A stretch of DNA of 64,000 nt, taken from assembly GCF_003344625.1 (NCBI RefSeq), contig NZ_QPKJ02000005.1, positions 124,001 through 188,000 on the forward strand, written 5' to 3'. A program made the position numbers and the translations under genes. This stretch comes from Solirubrobacter deserti (GTDB lineage Bacteria; Actinomycetota; Thermoleophilia; Solirubrobacterales; Solirubrobacteraceae). This document shows positions 34,320 to 42,497 of this stretch, in pieces; position 1 is the first letter of the stretch; every line of letters starts with the position of its first letter. Under the pieces are notes generated by a model. The model saw only the letters and a list, made by a program, of their open reading frames with translations. It was not told the origin of the DNA and did no database searches.

Positions 34320-35102
34320 CTAGGCGCCGAACTCGTCGCGCATCGCGTCGGCGATCTCGCCCTGCGCCCGGCCGCGGCGCTGCCCGTCGAACACCACGTC
34401 CACGCGCTCGTCCCAGAACGCGACCAGCCCCGTGATCTGCCTGAGGTCCGGCAGCGGGTCCTCGTAGCTCCAGGCGATGTCCCGGTGTCCGCCCGCCGAC
34501 CAGTAGCTCGCCTCGCCCTTGTACGGGCAGTAGGAACGCGTGTCGCTCGGCTCCAGCGGCACGAGCACGTCCTCGCGCGGGAGGTAGAAGCGCGTGTGGA
34601 TGCCGGTCTCGAACAGCAGCCGCGCGCGCGTGGACTCAGCCAGCAGCCGGCCGTCGCGCTCGATGCGCACCAGCCGCGACGTGACCCGCACGTCGATGCG
34701 CGAGAACGGGTCGCGCGGGTGGCCGCGGATCGGCTCGTCCTCCTCCAGCCACTCGAACGGGTGGAAGTCGAGCAGGACGTAGCCGTCGAGGTCGGGGTCG
34801 GCGAGCCGGAAGCCGGCGCCCGCGTGCTCGCCCACGGTGAGCGGCTCGCCCGGCGCCGTGTGCGCGGCGAACGGGATGCCCGGATGCAGGACGCCGTCGG
34901 GCGCGGGCAGCGTCTCGCCGCCCGGCGCCACGGGCACGATGAGGTCCTCGGCCGGGACGGCGTACAGCGGCGTGACGCGGCGCGGCTCCCACACCAGCAC
35001 GGCGCGCGTGGTGTCGACGACGCCGTCCGCGCGCACACGCTTCGCGACGGGCTCGTGCTTGAGCCCGGCTCCGAACAGCAGGTCCGTTACGCGTGTGCTC
35101 AT
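34320..35102 (-). CDS. DUF427-domain protein (two copies)
   Basis: A 260-aa soluble protein with two DUF427 repeats. The first lies near residues 35-150 (KRVRADGVVDTTRAVLVWEP) and the second near 155-245 (RVTSRLVRIERDGRLLAEST). The second holds LLFETGIHTRFYLPREDV and YCPYKGEASYWSAGG, the characteristic YLP-x-x-DV and CPYKG(T/E)A-x-YW patterns. Function is not established. The start ATG 35102 was chosen by domain; the frame upstream does not look coding. Convergent to the TetR gene with a five-base gap. Confidence 0.88.
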   Translation of the reverse strand: MSTRVTDLLFGAGLKHEPVAKRVRADGVVDTTRAVLVWEPRRVTPLYAVPAEDLIVPVAPGGETLPAPDGVLHPGIPFAAHTAPGEPLTVGEHAGAGFRLADPDLDGYVLLDFHPFEWLEEDEPIRGHPRDPFSRIDVRVTSRLVRIERDGRLLAESTRARLLFETGIHTRFYLPREDVLVPLEPSDTRSYCPYKGEASYWSAGGHRDIAWSYEDPLPDLRQITGLVAFWDERVDVVFDGQRRGRAQGEIADAMRDEFGA

Positions 35103-35140
35103 GTCCGGCAGGACGTTACGCGGTGCGCCACTATTCCCGC

Positions 35141-36433
35141 ATGACAGGGGACGCCGCACGGCTCTATCACGCGCTGAGCGCCTACAAGGCCGGCGACGAC
35201 TTCCCGGCCACACCCGCCGACCACCCGCTCGTCCTGCAGGACCTGGTCACCAACGACTTCGCGCGCTGGCCGTATCCGTACAAGCGGTACGACCTCCCGC
35301 GCGTCCCGCTGCCGCGCGAGCTGGAAGGCCTCGGCCGCGTGCTCTACCTGTCCTCCGGCGTCGTGCGTACGACGCAGCGGCCCGGCCGGCCGAACGTCTT
35401 GTTCCGGGCGGCGGGCTCGGCGGGCGGCCGCTTCCCGCTCGAGCTCTACGTGTCCGCGCTCGACGGCGTGCACTGGTACGACCCCGAGCAGCACGCGCTC
35501 GTGCGTATCGCGCCGCCGGCGGGCGGCGAGGCGACGACGCTGATCGTCACCGGCGTCCCGTGGCGCACCGCCTGGCGCTACGCCGAGCGCGGCTTCCGCC
35601 ACCTCTACTGGGACGCCGGCACGATGCTGTCGCACGTGCTCGCGCTCGCGCCGGGGGCGCGGCTGTTCACGCGCTTCCCCGACGAGCCGGTCACGCGGTT
35701 GGTGGGCGCGGACGGCGTGCACGAGTTCCCGCTCGCGGTCGTCGCGCTCGACGACGGCGAGCCCGCGATCGAGCCGGGCGGGGAGGCGGCCACCGGGGCC
35801 GTGGACGCCGCGCCGCTCGAGCTCCCGCTGATCACCGCCGCCCAGCGGGCGGGCGACACGGACGCGCTGGGCGAGCCCTGGCCGCTGCGCGCGGAACCGG
35901 TGGCGGACGACGTGATCCTCAAGCGCGGGTCGACGCGGCTGATGGACGAGACGGCGACGATCCCGCGCACCGTCTTCGAGACGCTCCTGGGCGCGCTCGA
36001 CGGGGTCCGCCACCCGCACTTCGTCGCCGTCCACGGCGTGGACGACGTCGCGCCGGGCCTCTACCGCTGGCCCGAGCCGCTGCGCACCGGGAACCTGCGC
36101 GACGAGCTCTACCGCCTGTGCTGGGACCAGCCGCTCGGCCGCACGGCGGCGTTCGTGGTCATGGGTGCCATGGACCTGGCCGCGCTCGACGACCGCGGCT
36201 ACCGCGAAGCGCAGCTGGAGGCGGGGATCGTCGAGGGCCGGCTGCACCTGGCGGCGTACGCGCACGGGCTCGGCGCGAGCGGCATGACGTTCCTGGACGG
36301 CGAGTTCGAGGCGACGATCGGCGCGCCGCTCGCGGCGACGCTGTTCACGTGCGTGGGCGTCCCGGCCTACCGCAACACGGCGGGCGGCCGGCCGGGCGCG
36401 CCGGTCGCGGTCGTCGTCCCGTCTCCCGAGTGA
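35141..36433 (+). CDS. SagB-type nitroreductase-like protein
   Basis: A 430-aa protein with two nitroreductase-fold halves. The first half has LGRVLYLSSGVVRTTQRPGR (the SSG-x-R FMN loop), RAAGSAGGRFPLELYV and RHLYWDAGTMLSHVLALAPG. The second half has ETATIPRTVFETLLGAL and ATLFTCVGVPAYRNT. It matches SagB-type dehydrogenases, which oxidise azolines in some peptide pathways, but stand-alone homologues exist. No SagC/D-type cyclodehydratase is nearby, so the role is open. The start at ATG 35141 follows the divergent DUF427 gene by 38 bases. Its TGA is directly followed by the convergent neighbour's stop. Confidence 0.85.
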   Translation: MTGDAARLYHALSAYKAGDDFPATPADHPLVLQDLVTNDFARWPYPYKRYDLPRVPLPRELEGLGRVLYLSSGVVRTTQRPGRPNVLFRAAGSAGGRFPLELYVSALDGVHWYDPEQHALVRIAPPAGGEATTLIVTGVPWRTAWRYAERGFRHLYWDAGTMLSHVLALAPGARLFTRFPDEPVTRLVGADGVHEFPLAVVALDDGEPAIEPGGEAATGAVDAAPLELPLITAAQRAGDTDALGEPWPLRAEPVADDVILKRGSTRLMDETATIPRTVFETLLGALDGVRHPHFVAVHGVDDVAPGLYRWPEPLRTGNLRDELYRLCWDQPLGRTAAFVVMGAMDLAALDDRGYREAQLEAGIVEGRLHLAAYAHGLGASGMTFLDGEFEATIGAPLAATLFTCVGVPAYRNTAGGRPGAPVAVVVPSPE

Positions 36434-36730
36434 TCAGTCGATCGCGTCCTCGATCGCCTCGTTGGTCTCCTCGATCAGTTCGTCGGCGTCGGCCTGCGCC
36501 TCTGCGGCGATCTCGGCGGCCTCGCGCTGGGCCTGCGCGGCGTCGGCGTCGGCCGGGGGCACGTTCTCGGTCATGGCCTTGGTGACGTCGCGCTGGTACT
36601 CGAGCGCGCGCTGCTGGATGTCGTTGACGGTGCGCTCGGCCTCGTCGTTGCGCTTGTCGACGACGAACAGGGTGCCGCCGGCGATCAGGGCGGACACGAG
36701 CAGAGCGGTGAGGGGGCGACGCGGGTTCAT
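36434..36730 (-). CDS. small exported or membrane-anchored coiled-coil protein
   Basis: A 98-aa protein. A short basic start is followed by one hydrophobic stretch (LTALLVSALIAGGTLFVV, residues 8-25). A helical region rich in Asp/Glu/Ala/Gln comes next (AERTVNDIQQRALEYQRDVT; AAQAQREAAEIAAEAQADAD). There is no Cys near a lipobox. It is likely an envelope-anchored coiled coil. I do not recognise a family. ATG 36730 was chosen because the upstream extension lacks coding character. It ends exactly against the convergent SagB-like gene. Confidence 0.6.
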   Translation of the reverse strand: MNPRRPLTALLVSALIAGGTLFVVDKRNDEAERTVNDIQQRALEYQRDVTKAMTENVPPADADAAQAQREAAEIAAEAQADADELIEETNEAIEDAID

Positions 36731-36870
36731 TGGGAGGCTCCGGGGAGGGGGTTGCTTGACGTCCGGAAGCCTCCCGAACGGCGGCCCCGCGGTCCGTGGA
36801 GCCAGCCAGCCGACTGAGTGGCGGCGATCCGCCACGACCCGGCGGTTCGCCTCCTGCGACAGTACGGGCC

Positions 36871-39828
36871 ATGCGCGTAGGGCTGCTCGGACCGCTCGAG
36901 ATCGAGCACGAGGGTGAAGCGGTCGCGGTCGGCGGCGGGCGGCTGCGCGCGCTGCTCGCGCGCCTCGCCCTCGACGCGGGGCGGCCCGTGACCACCGGCG
37001 CGCTCGTGGAGGCGGTGTGGGAGGACGAGTTGCCCGCCGATCACGTGCACGCGCTGCAGTCGCTCGTCTCGCGGCTGCGGCGGGCGCTCGGCGACGCGGC
37101 GCTCGTGGCGCCCGCGCCGGGCGGGTACCGGCTGGAGGCGCAGACCGACGTGCAGGAGTTCGAGCGCGAAGGCGCGCTCGAGCTGTGGCGCGGGCCCGCC
37201 CTCGCGGACCTGCGCGGGTACCGCTTCGCGCAGCTGGCCGCCGAGCGGCTGGAGGAGCAGCGCGTCGCGGCGCTGATCGCGACGGGCGACCTGCCGACGC
37301 TGGAGGCGCTGCACGCCGAGCACCCGCTGCACGAGCGGCTCGCGGCGCGGCTGATCGGCGCGCTGTTCGCGGCCGGGCGCCAGGCCGACGCGCTCGCCGT
37401 CTACGAGCGCACGCGCCGGCGGCTGGACGACGAGCTCGGCGTCGCGCCGTCGCCGGAGCTCCAGCAGGCGCACCTGGCCGTGGTGCAGGGGGAGCGCAAG
37501 ACGCGGCGGACCAACCTGCCCGCGCCCGTGACGAGCTTCGTAGGGCGCGAGGCCGAGCTCGAGCGGATCGATGAGCTGCTCGACCGTGCGCGGCTGATCA
37601 CCCTGCTCGGCCCGGGCGGGGCGGGCAAGACGCGCCTCGCGCGCGAGGCGGTCGCGCGCCACGTCGACGACGTCGCCGACGGCGTCTGGATGGTCGAGCT
37701 CGCGCCGATCACCGACGAGTCCGAGATCGTGGGCGCGGTCGTCGGCGCGCTCGGGCTGCGCGAGGCGGTCCTGCCGGGCATGGCGCCACGGGACTCGCTG
37801 CCGCGCCTGCTCGACGTGCTCGCCGAGCGCGAGACGATCGTCGTGCTCGACAACTGCGAGCACGTGATCGCGGGCGCGGCCGACCTCGCCGACCGGCTGC
37901 TGGCGAGCTGCCCGCGGCTGAAGGTGGTGGCCACGAGCCGCGAGGCGCTGGCGATCGACGGCGAGGCGCTGGTGCCGGTGCCGCCATTGGCCGAGTCGCC
38001 CGCGGTCACGCTGTTCGCCGACCGCGCGGCCGCCGCGCGGCCCGGCTACGTGATCGATGAGGCGGGCCGCGAGATCTGCCGCCGGCTCGACGGGCTGCCG
38101 CTCGCGCTCGAGCTGGCCGCGGCGCGGCTGCGGACCTTGACCGCCGGCGAGCTGGCGGAGCGGCTGGACGATCGCTTCCGCGTGCTCACGGGTGGCTCGC
38201 GCACCGCCCTTCCGCGTCACCGCACGCTGCGCGCGGTGGTCGACTGGAGCTGGGAGCTGCTCGACGACCCCGAGCGGGTGCTCGCGCGCCGGATCGCACT
38301 GTTCACCGCGGGCGCGACGGTCGCCTCGGCGAGCGCGGTCTACGGCGCGGACGCGTTCGACGGGCTGGCCGCGCTGGCCGAGCGGTCCCTGGTTCAGGTC
38401 GTGCCCGACTCCGAGCCCACGCGCTACCGGATGCTGGAGACGATCCGCGAGTACGGGCTCGAGAAGCTCGAGGCGGCGGGCGAGCTGGAATCGACGCGCG
38501 GCGCGCACGCGCGCTACTTCGCCAAGCTGGTGGCGGAGGCCGAGCCGCGACTGCGCGGGCCCGAGCAGGCGCGCTGGTTCGCGCTCGTGGATGCTGAGCG
38601 CGAGCACGTGCTCACGGCGCTCCGGCACTTCGGCGAGCTGCCCGACGCGCGCGCCGCGGTCGCGCTGGCCGTCGATCTGCTGTGGGTGTGGGTGCTGTCC
38701 GGCAGCCAGCAGGAGGCGCTGACGTGGACGCGCTTCGCGGCCGCGGTGCCCGGTGACGCCGATCCCGAGGACCGGGCGATCCTCGAAGGGATGCTCGCCA
38801 TCGCCGCGCTCGAGGATCACCCCGACCAACCGGGGGCCGAGGCGACCCTGAAGGCGCTGCACGAGCGGGCGCTGCCGCTCGACGATCGGCGGCGGCCGCT
38901 CGTCGCGCTCGCCAAGGTGATGCTCGAGATGTTCGCCGCGCCCGAGGAGCGCGCCTGTGAGGCGGCGGCCCTCGCGCATCCCGACCCGTGGGTGCGGGCG
39001 ACCGTGCGGCTGTTCCTCTCGGTCCGGGCCGAGAACGAGGGCGACATCGCGCTGATGGGCGAGCAGCTGACCGCGGCGCGTGAGCAGCTGGAGGCGCTCG
39101 GCGACCGCTGGGCGCTCGGCATGGCGCTGTTCTTCGAGTCCGGCCGCTTGATCCTGATCGCCGACCTCGAGGGCGCCGAGGCGGTCCTCGAGGAGGTGCG
39201 CGAAGCGCTCTCGGCGCTCAGCCCGGACGCCATCACGGGCATGCTGGACATCCGGATCGCCGACATCCGCACCCGTCGCGGCGACCTTGACGGCGCGCGC
39301 TTCCACATCACGCGCGCCCGCGAGCGGCGGGACGTCGGCCGCGACGACCTGGCGTTCATCCAGTCCATGGAGGCGCGGATCGAGTGGCTGGCGGGTGACA
39401 TCGACGCGGCGGCCGCGGTGCTCGAGGACGCGCTGGAGCGGCTCGGCCGGGCGCCGCTGACGATGCCGCAGGCGCAGCACGGGCACGCGCTCCTGCACTC
39501 CATCAGCGCGTCGGTCGCGGCCGAGCGCGGCGACTTCGAAGCCGCCGACCGCCACTTCGCCGCTGCCTACGCGGCGGGCGCCGGCACCAAGGACATGCCG
39601 ATGCTCGCCGCCGTCGCCGTGGCGGGCGCGACGGTGGCCGCCGCGCGCGGCGAGCGCGTGGCGGCGGCCGAGTTGCTGGCGGCGGCGACGGCGATCCGCG
39701 GCGCCGAGGATCCCACCAACCCGGAGATCACCCGGCTGGACGTCGGGATCGCGCCGCCGGTCACACGCGCGGACGCGCTCGCGGCGCTCGAGGCGGCCGG
39801 CTCACGCGCGGCGCCCATAGCTCCGTAG
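36871..39828 (+). CDS. AfsR/SARP-type regulator with BTAD, NB-ARC and TPR domains (second copy)
   Basis: A 985-aa regulator of the same class as 16437-19310. The DNA-binding N-terminus has VGLLGPLEIEHEGEAVAVGG and HVHALQSLVSRLRRALGD. The BTAD domain has ARLIGALFAAGRQADALAVY. The STAND ATPase has Walker A LLGPGGAGKTRLAREA near residue 250, VVLDNCEHVIAGAADLADRL as Walker B, and RRLDGLPLALELAAARL. A helical C-terminal half follows. There is no adjacent two-component gene. The 3' end overlaps the convergent ABC permease by 27 nt. The DrrAB-like pair next door is a possible target. The start was chosen because the DNA-binding domain begins at residue 1. Confidence 0.92.
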   Translation: MRVGLLGPLEIEHEGEAVAVGGGRLRALLARLALDAGRPVTTGALVEAVWEDELPADHVHALQSLVSRLRRALGDAALVAPAPGGYRLEAQTDVQEFEREGALELWRGPALADLRGYRFAQLAAERLEEQRVAALIATGDLPTLEALHAEHPLHERLAARLIGALFAAGRQADALAVYERTRRRLDDELGVAPSPELQQAHLAVVQGERKTRRTNLPAPVTSFVGREAELERIDELLDRARLITLLGPGGAGKTRLAREAVARHVDDVADGVWMVELAPITDESEIVGAVVGALGLREAVLPGMAPRDSLPRLLDVLAERETIVVLDNCEHVIAGAADLADRLLASCPRLKVVATSREALAIDGEALVPVPPLAESPAVTLFADRAAAARPGYVIDEAGREICRRLDGLPLALELAAARLRTLTAGELAERLDDRFRVLTGGSRTALPRHRTLRAVVDWSWELLDDPERVLARRIALFTAGATVASASAVYGADAFDGLAALAERSLVQVVPDSEPTRYRMLETIREYGLEKLEAAGELESTRGAHARYFAKLVAEAEPRLRGPEQARWFALVDAEREHVLTALRHFGELPDARAAVALAVDLLWVWVLSGSQQEALTWTRFAAAVPGDADPEDRAILEGMLAIAALEDHPDQPGAEATLKALHERALPLDDRRRPLVALAKVMLEMFAAPEERACEAAALAHPDPWVRATVRLFLSVRAENEGDIALMGEQLTAAREQLEALGDRWALGMALFFESGRLILIADLEGAEAVLEEVREALSALSPDAITGMLDIRIADIRTRRGDLDGARFHITRARERRDVGRDDLAFIQSMEARIEWLAGDIDAAAAVLEDALERLGRAPLTMPQAQHGHALLHSISASVAAERGDFEAADRHFAAAYAAGAGTKDMPMLAAVAVAGATVAAARGERVAAAELLAAATAIRGAEDPTNPEITRLDVGIAPPVTRADALAALEAAGSRAAPIAP

Positions 39829-40569
39829 CGCGAGCGGGACGAAGACCACCAGCAGCACCGCCATCGACACCAGCGTCCAGAGCAGGTGGTTGCCCATCGG
39901 GTCGCCCAGCATCAGCGCGCGCAGCACGCCGATCAGGTGCGTGAGCGGGTTCACGTCGGTGAACGTCTGCAGCCAGTCCGGCATCGTGCTGGTCGGGACG
40001 AACGTGCTGGTGCCGAACGTCAGCGGGAACATCGTCAGCAGCACGATCCCCTGCACCGCGCCCGGCGTGCGCGCGATGGTGCCGATGAAGACGGACGCCC
40101 AGCTCAGGCACAGCGCGAACGCGATCACGATGCCGGCCGCGGCGAGCACCTCGAGCGGGCTCGTCTCGGCGCGGAAGCCGATCGCGTAGCCGAACCCGAT
40201 CGTCACGGCGCACATCAGCACGTAGCGGACGATGTCGGCGAACACGGCGCCGACCAGCGGTGCGGCGCGGGAGATGGGGAGGCTGCGGAAGCGGTCGAAG
40301 ACGCCCTTCTCGATGTCGGTGTTGAGGTTCACGCCGATCGACACGGACGCGAATGCGACCATCTGCGCGAGCACGCCCGGGAGCAGGAACTGCAGGTAGT
40401 CCTGCTGGGAGCCGCCGGCGAGCGCGCCGCCGAAGATGTAGGTGAACAGCGCGAGGAAGATGACCGGCTGGAACGTGACGTCCAGCAGCGCCTCCGGGTT
40501 GCGGGTGACGCCGATCAGGTTGCGCTTGGCCAGCACGAGGCTGTGCCGCGGGAGAGCGAGCGCGCTCAT
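39802..40569 (-). CDS. ABC-2 type permease (DrrB-like)
   Basis: A 255-aa inner-membrane protein with six helices. It has RNPEALLDVTFQPVIFLALF in the first helix, the loop DIEKGVFDRFRSLPISRAAP typical of ABC-2/DrrB permeases, and TPGAVQGIVLLTMFPLTFGT near the fifth. It forms a drug or lipid exporter with the adjacent ATPase; ATGA coupling supports one complex. Probable substrates are hydrophobic drugs or glycolipids, not deducible here. It overlaps the SARP gene end by 27 nt. Confidence 0.92.
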   Translation of the reverse strand: MSALALPRHSLVLAKRNLIGVTRNPEALLDVTFQPVIFLALFTYIFGGALAGGSQQDYLQFLLPGVLAQMVAFASVSIGVNLNTDIEKGVFDRFRSLPISRAAPLVGAVFADIVRYVLMCAVTIGFGYAIGFRAETSPLEVLAAAGIVIAFALCLSWASVFIGTIARTPGAVQGIVLLTMFPLTFGTSTFVPTSTMPDWLQTFTDVNPLTHLIGVLRALMLGDPMGNHLLWTLVSMAVLLVVFVPLALRSYGRRA

Positions 40570-41519
40570 GCGAGCACCTCCTGGGGGTTCTCGGTGCGGC
40601 CCGTGAGGGTGAAGAAGACCTCGTCGAGGCTCGGCAGGTGCAGGGACAGCTCAGTGACGGCGATGTTCGCCTCGTTGAGCCGGTAGATCGCGTCGCCGAG
40701 CACCTCGTCGCCGGCGACGGGGACGCTGACCACGCCGCGGCCGGTGTGCTCGGCGCGGGTCCCGGCGAGATCGCCGATGATCGTGGCGGTCTCGTCGAGG
40801 CGGTCCGGATCCACGGGGCGGACCGTGAGCCGCTGCCCCCCGACGACGCGCTTGAGCCCGCTCGGCGTGTCGTGAGCGATGACGCTGCCGTGGTTGATGA
40901 CGGTGATCTCGTCCGCGAGCGCGTCGGCCTCCTCCAGATACTGCGTGGTGAGCAGGACGGTCGACCCGTCGTGGACGAGCGAGCGCACGACGCCCCACAT
41001 GTCCTCGCGCTTGCTCGGGTCCAGCCCGGTCGTCGGCTCGTCGAGGAAGATCACGGACGGGCGCCCGACGAGGGACGCCGCGAGGTCGAGCCGGCGCCGC
41101 ATGCCGCCCGAGTACGTCTTGGCGGGGCGCTTGGCCGCGTCCGTGAGGTCGAACCACTCGAGCAGCTCGTGCGCGCGGGCCTTGGCCCGCTTGCCGGACA
41201 GGTTGAGCAGCTGCCCGATCATCGTCAGGTTCTGCTCGCCGGTGAGCAGCTCGTCCACGGACGCGTACTGGCCGGTCAGGCCGATCGTCTCGCGGACCTT
41301 GGCCGGCTCGCGCGCGACGTCGATCCCGTTGATGCGCGCGCTGCCCGCGTCGGCCTGGATGAGGGTGGCGAGGATCCGGACGGCGGTCGTCTTGCCGGCC
41401 CCGTTCGGGCCGAGCACGCCGAGCACCGTCCCCCGGCGCGCGGCGAGGTCCACCCCGTCGAGCGCCTGCGTGTCTCCGAAGCGCTTGCGCAGTCCTTCGG
41501 CTTCGATGGCGTAGTCCAT
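40566..41519 (-). CDS. ABC exporter ATPase (DrrA-like)
   Basis: A 317-aa nucleotide-binding subunit. Walker A is LGPNGAGKTTAVRIL (about residues 36-50), the signature is YSGGMRRRLDLAASL, and Walker B is PSVIFLDEPTTGLDPS. H-loop-like TTQYLEEADALADEITVINH follows. The C-terminal DrrA-type extension (about 230-317) ends in SLDEVFFTLTG. It powers the permease encoded next. ATG 41519 gives a normal family length; the nine residues before it are not typical. Confidence 0.94.
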   Translation of the reverse strand: MDYAIEAEGLRKRFGDTQALDGVDLAARRGTVLGVLGPNGAGKTTAVRILATLIQADAGSARINGIDVAREPAKVRETIGLTGQYASVDELLTGEQNLTMIGQLLNLSGKRAKARAHELLEWFDLTDAAKRPAKTYSGGMRRRLDLAASLVGRPSVIFLDEPTTGLDPSKREDMWGVVRSLVHDGSTVLLTTQYLEEADALADEITVINHGSVIAHDTPSGLKRVVGGQRLTVRPVDPDRLDETATIIGDLAGTRAEHTGRGVVSVPVAGDEVLGDAIYRLNEANIAVTELSLHLPSLDEVFFTLTGRTENPQEVLA

Positions 41520-41574
41520 GCCGGGAGCTTCGGCCGCGCCGCTCACACGGCGCGCGCAGATCGCTCACACCGGC

Positions 41575-42042
41575 TCACACGGCTGCGAGCTCCTCTGCGA
41601 GCAGGCCGTAGCGGACACCGTCCTGCCAGGCGCCGGCGCGGTCGTACGCCTGCCGCCGGCGGCCCTCTTCGGTGAACCCGGCGTTGGCGAACACGCGCTG
41701 CGCGGCGGTGTTGAAGCCGTAGACCTCGGCTTCCACGCGGTGGATGTCGTGGTCGGCGACGAGGTGGCGCGCGAGCTGCTTGATGGCTTGGGTGGCGAGG
41801 CCGCGGCCGCCGTGTGCCGGGTCGATCATCAGCGTGCGGATGTCCGCGATCCGGCTGCGGCGGTTGACGAGCACCCAGCGGACGCCGCCGACCAGCTGGT
41901 GCTCGTGCTCGATCACGAGCAGCTCACCGGTGTCTTCGCGCAAGGATTCGGCCGCGGTGGTGGCAAGCGTCGCGGCGATCTCGGGGTGCTGCGCGAGCGC
42001 GACGAGCGCGTCGCGGTCGGCGGGCGTGGCCGGGCGGAGCAT
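41575..42042 (-). CDS. GNAT-family N-acetyltransferase
   Basis: A 155-aa acetyltransferase. It opens LRPATPADRDALVALAQHPE, has the acetyl-CoA pyrophosphate-loop segment IDPAHGGRGLATQAIKQLAR (GRGLA pattern), and ends FNTAAQRVFANAGFTEEGRR then QDGVRYGLLAEEL. This is the RimJ/RimL-like sub-type that acts on protein N-termini or small amines. ATG 42042 is where the fold starts; ATG 42099 is an alternative. The substrate is unknown. Confidence 0.85.
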   Translation of the reverse strand: MLRPATPADRDALVALAQHPEIAATLATTAAESLREDTGELLVIEHEHQLVGGVRWVLVNRRSRIADIRTLMIDPAHGGRGLATQAIKQLARHLVADHDIHRVEAEVYGFNTAAQRVFANAGFTEEGRRRQAYDRAGAWQDGVRYGLLAEELAAV

Positions 42043-42129
42043 CGCGTCGCAGCGTACGAGCTCGGCGCGCGTGAACTCGGCGCCTGGGTAGCGCCGCATG
42101 AGCAGACAACTCGACCCTGGGAGGTTCCG

Positions 42130-42477
42130 ATGATCAAGGGCGTTGCGGCCGTGTGGGTGCCTGTGACCGACATGACCCGTGCCGTGCAGTTCTATGGCGA
42201 CACGCTGGGGCTGAACGTGACCGAGCACGACGGCGACTGGAGCGAGGTCGACGCGAACGGGCTCAAGATCGGGCTCAACAGCAGCGAATCGCCGGCCGGG
42301 GACGGCGGGGCGGCGATCGCCTTCCAGCCCGGCGGCGACATCGAGGAGGAGGTCGAGCGCCTGAAGGGCGAGGGCGTGGAGTTCCCGGACGGGATCGCCG
42401 ATCAGCCGTGGGGGCGGATCGTCACGTTCAAGGACCCCGACGGGAACGACCTGCAGCTCTTCCAGCCGCCGCAGTAG
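42130..42477 (+). CDS. VOC/glyoxalase-type protein
   Basis: A 115-aa vicinal-oxygen-chelate protein with paired beta-alpha-beta units. It has VWVPVTDMTRAVQFYGDTLG, then AIAFQPGGDIEEEVERLKGE and VTFKDPDGNDLQLFQ, where the final Glu is replaced by Gln (usual E in DPDGN-x-(I/L)-E). That may alter metal binding. A good GGGAGG-type ribosome site lies just upstream. Stand-alone VOC proteins often act as antibiotic-binding or hydrolytic enzymes; function unresolved. Confidence 0.87.
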   Translation: MIKGVAAVWVPVTDMTRAVQFYGDTLGLNVTEHDGDWSEVDANGLKIGLNSSESPAGDGGAAIAFQPGGDIEEEVERLKGEGVEFPDGIADQPWGRIVTFKDPDGNDLQLFQPPQ

Positions 42478-42497
42478 GAGCTATCGTCGCGCGCCCC

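Noticed and set aside
35141..36433. Start of a thiazole/oxazole-modified peptide cluster, from the SagB-like protein
   Set aside because: No precursor peptide, cyclodehydratase or YcaO protein is present nearby.
36727..39555. Long minus-strand open frame opposite the AfsR-like regulator
   Set aside because: No motifs; the plus strand has BTAD, Walker A/B and GLPL motifs in order.
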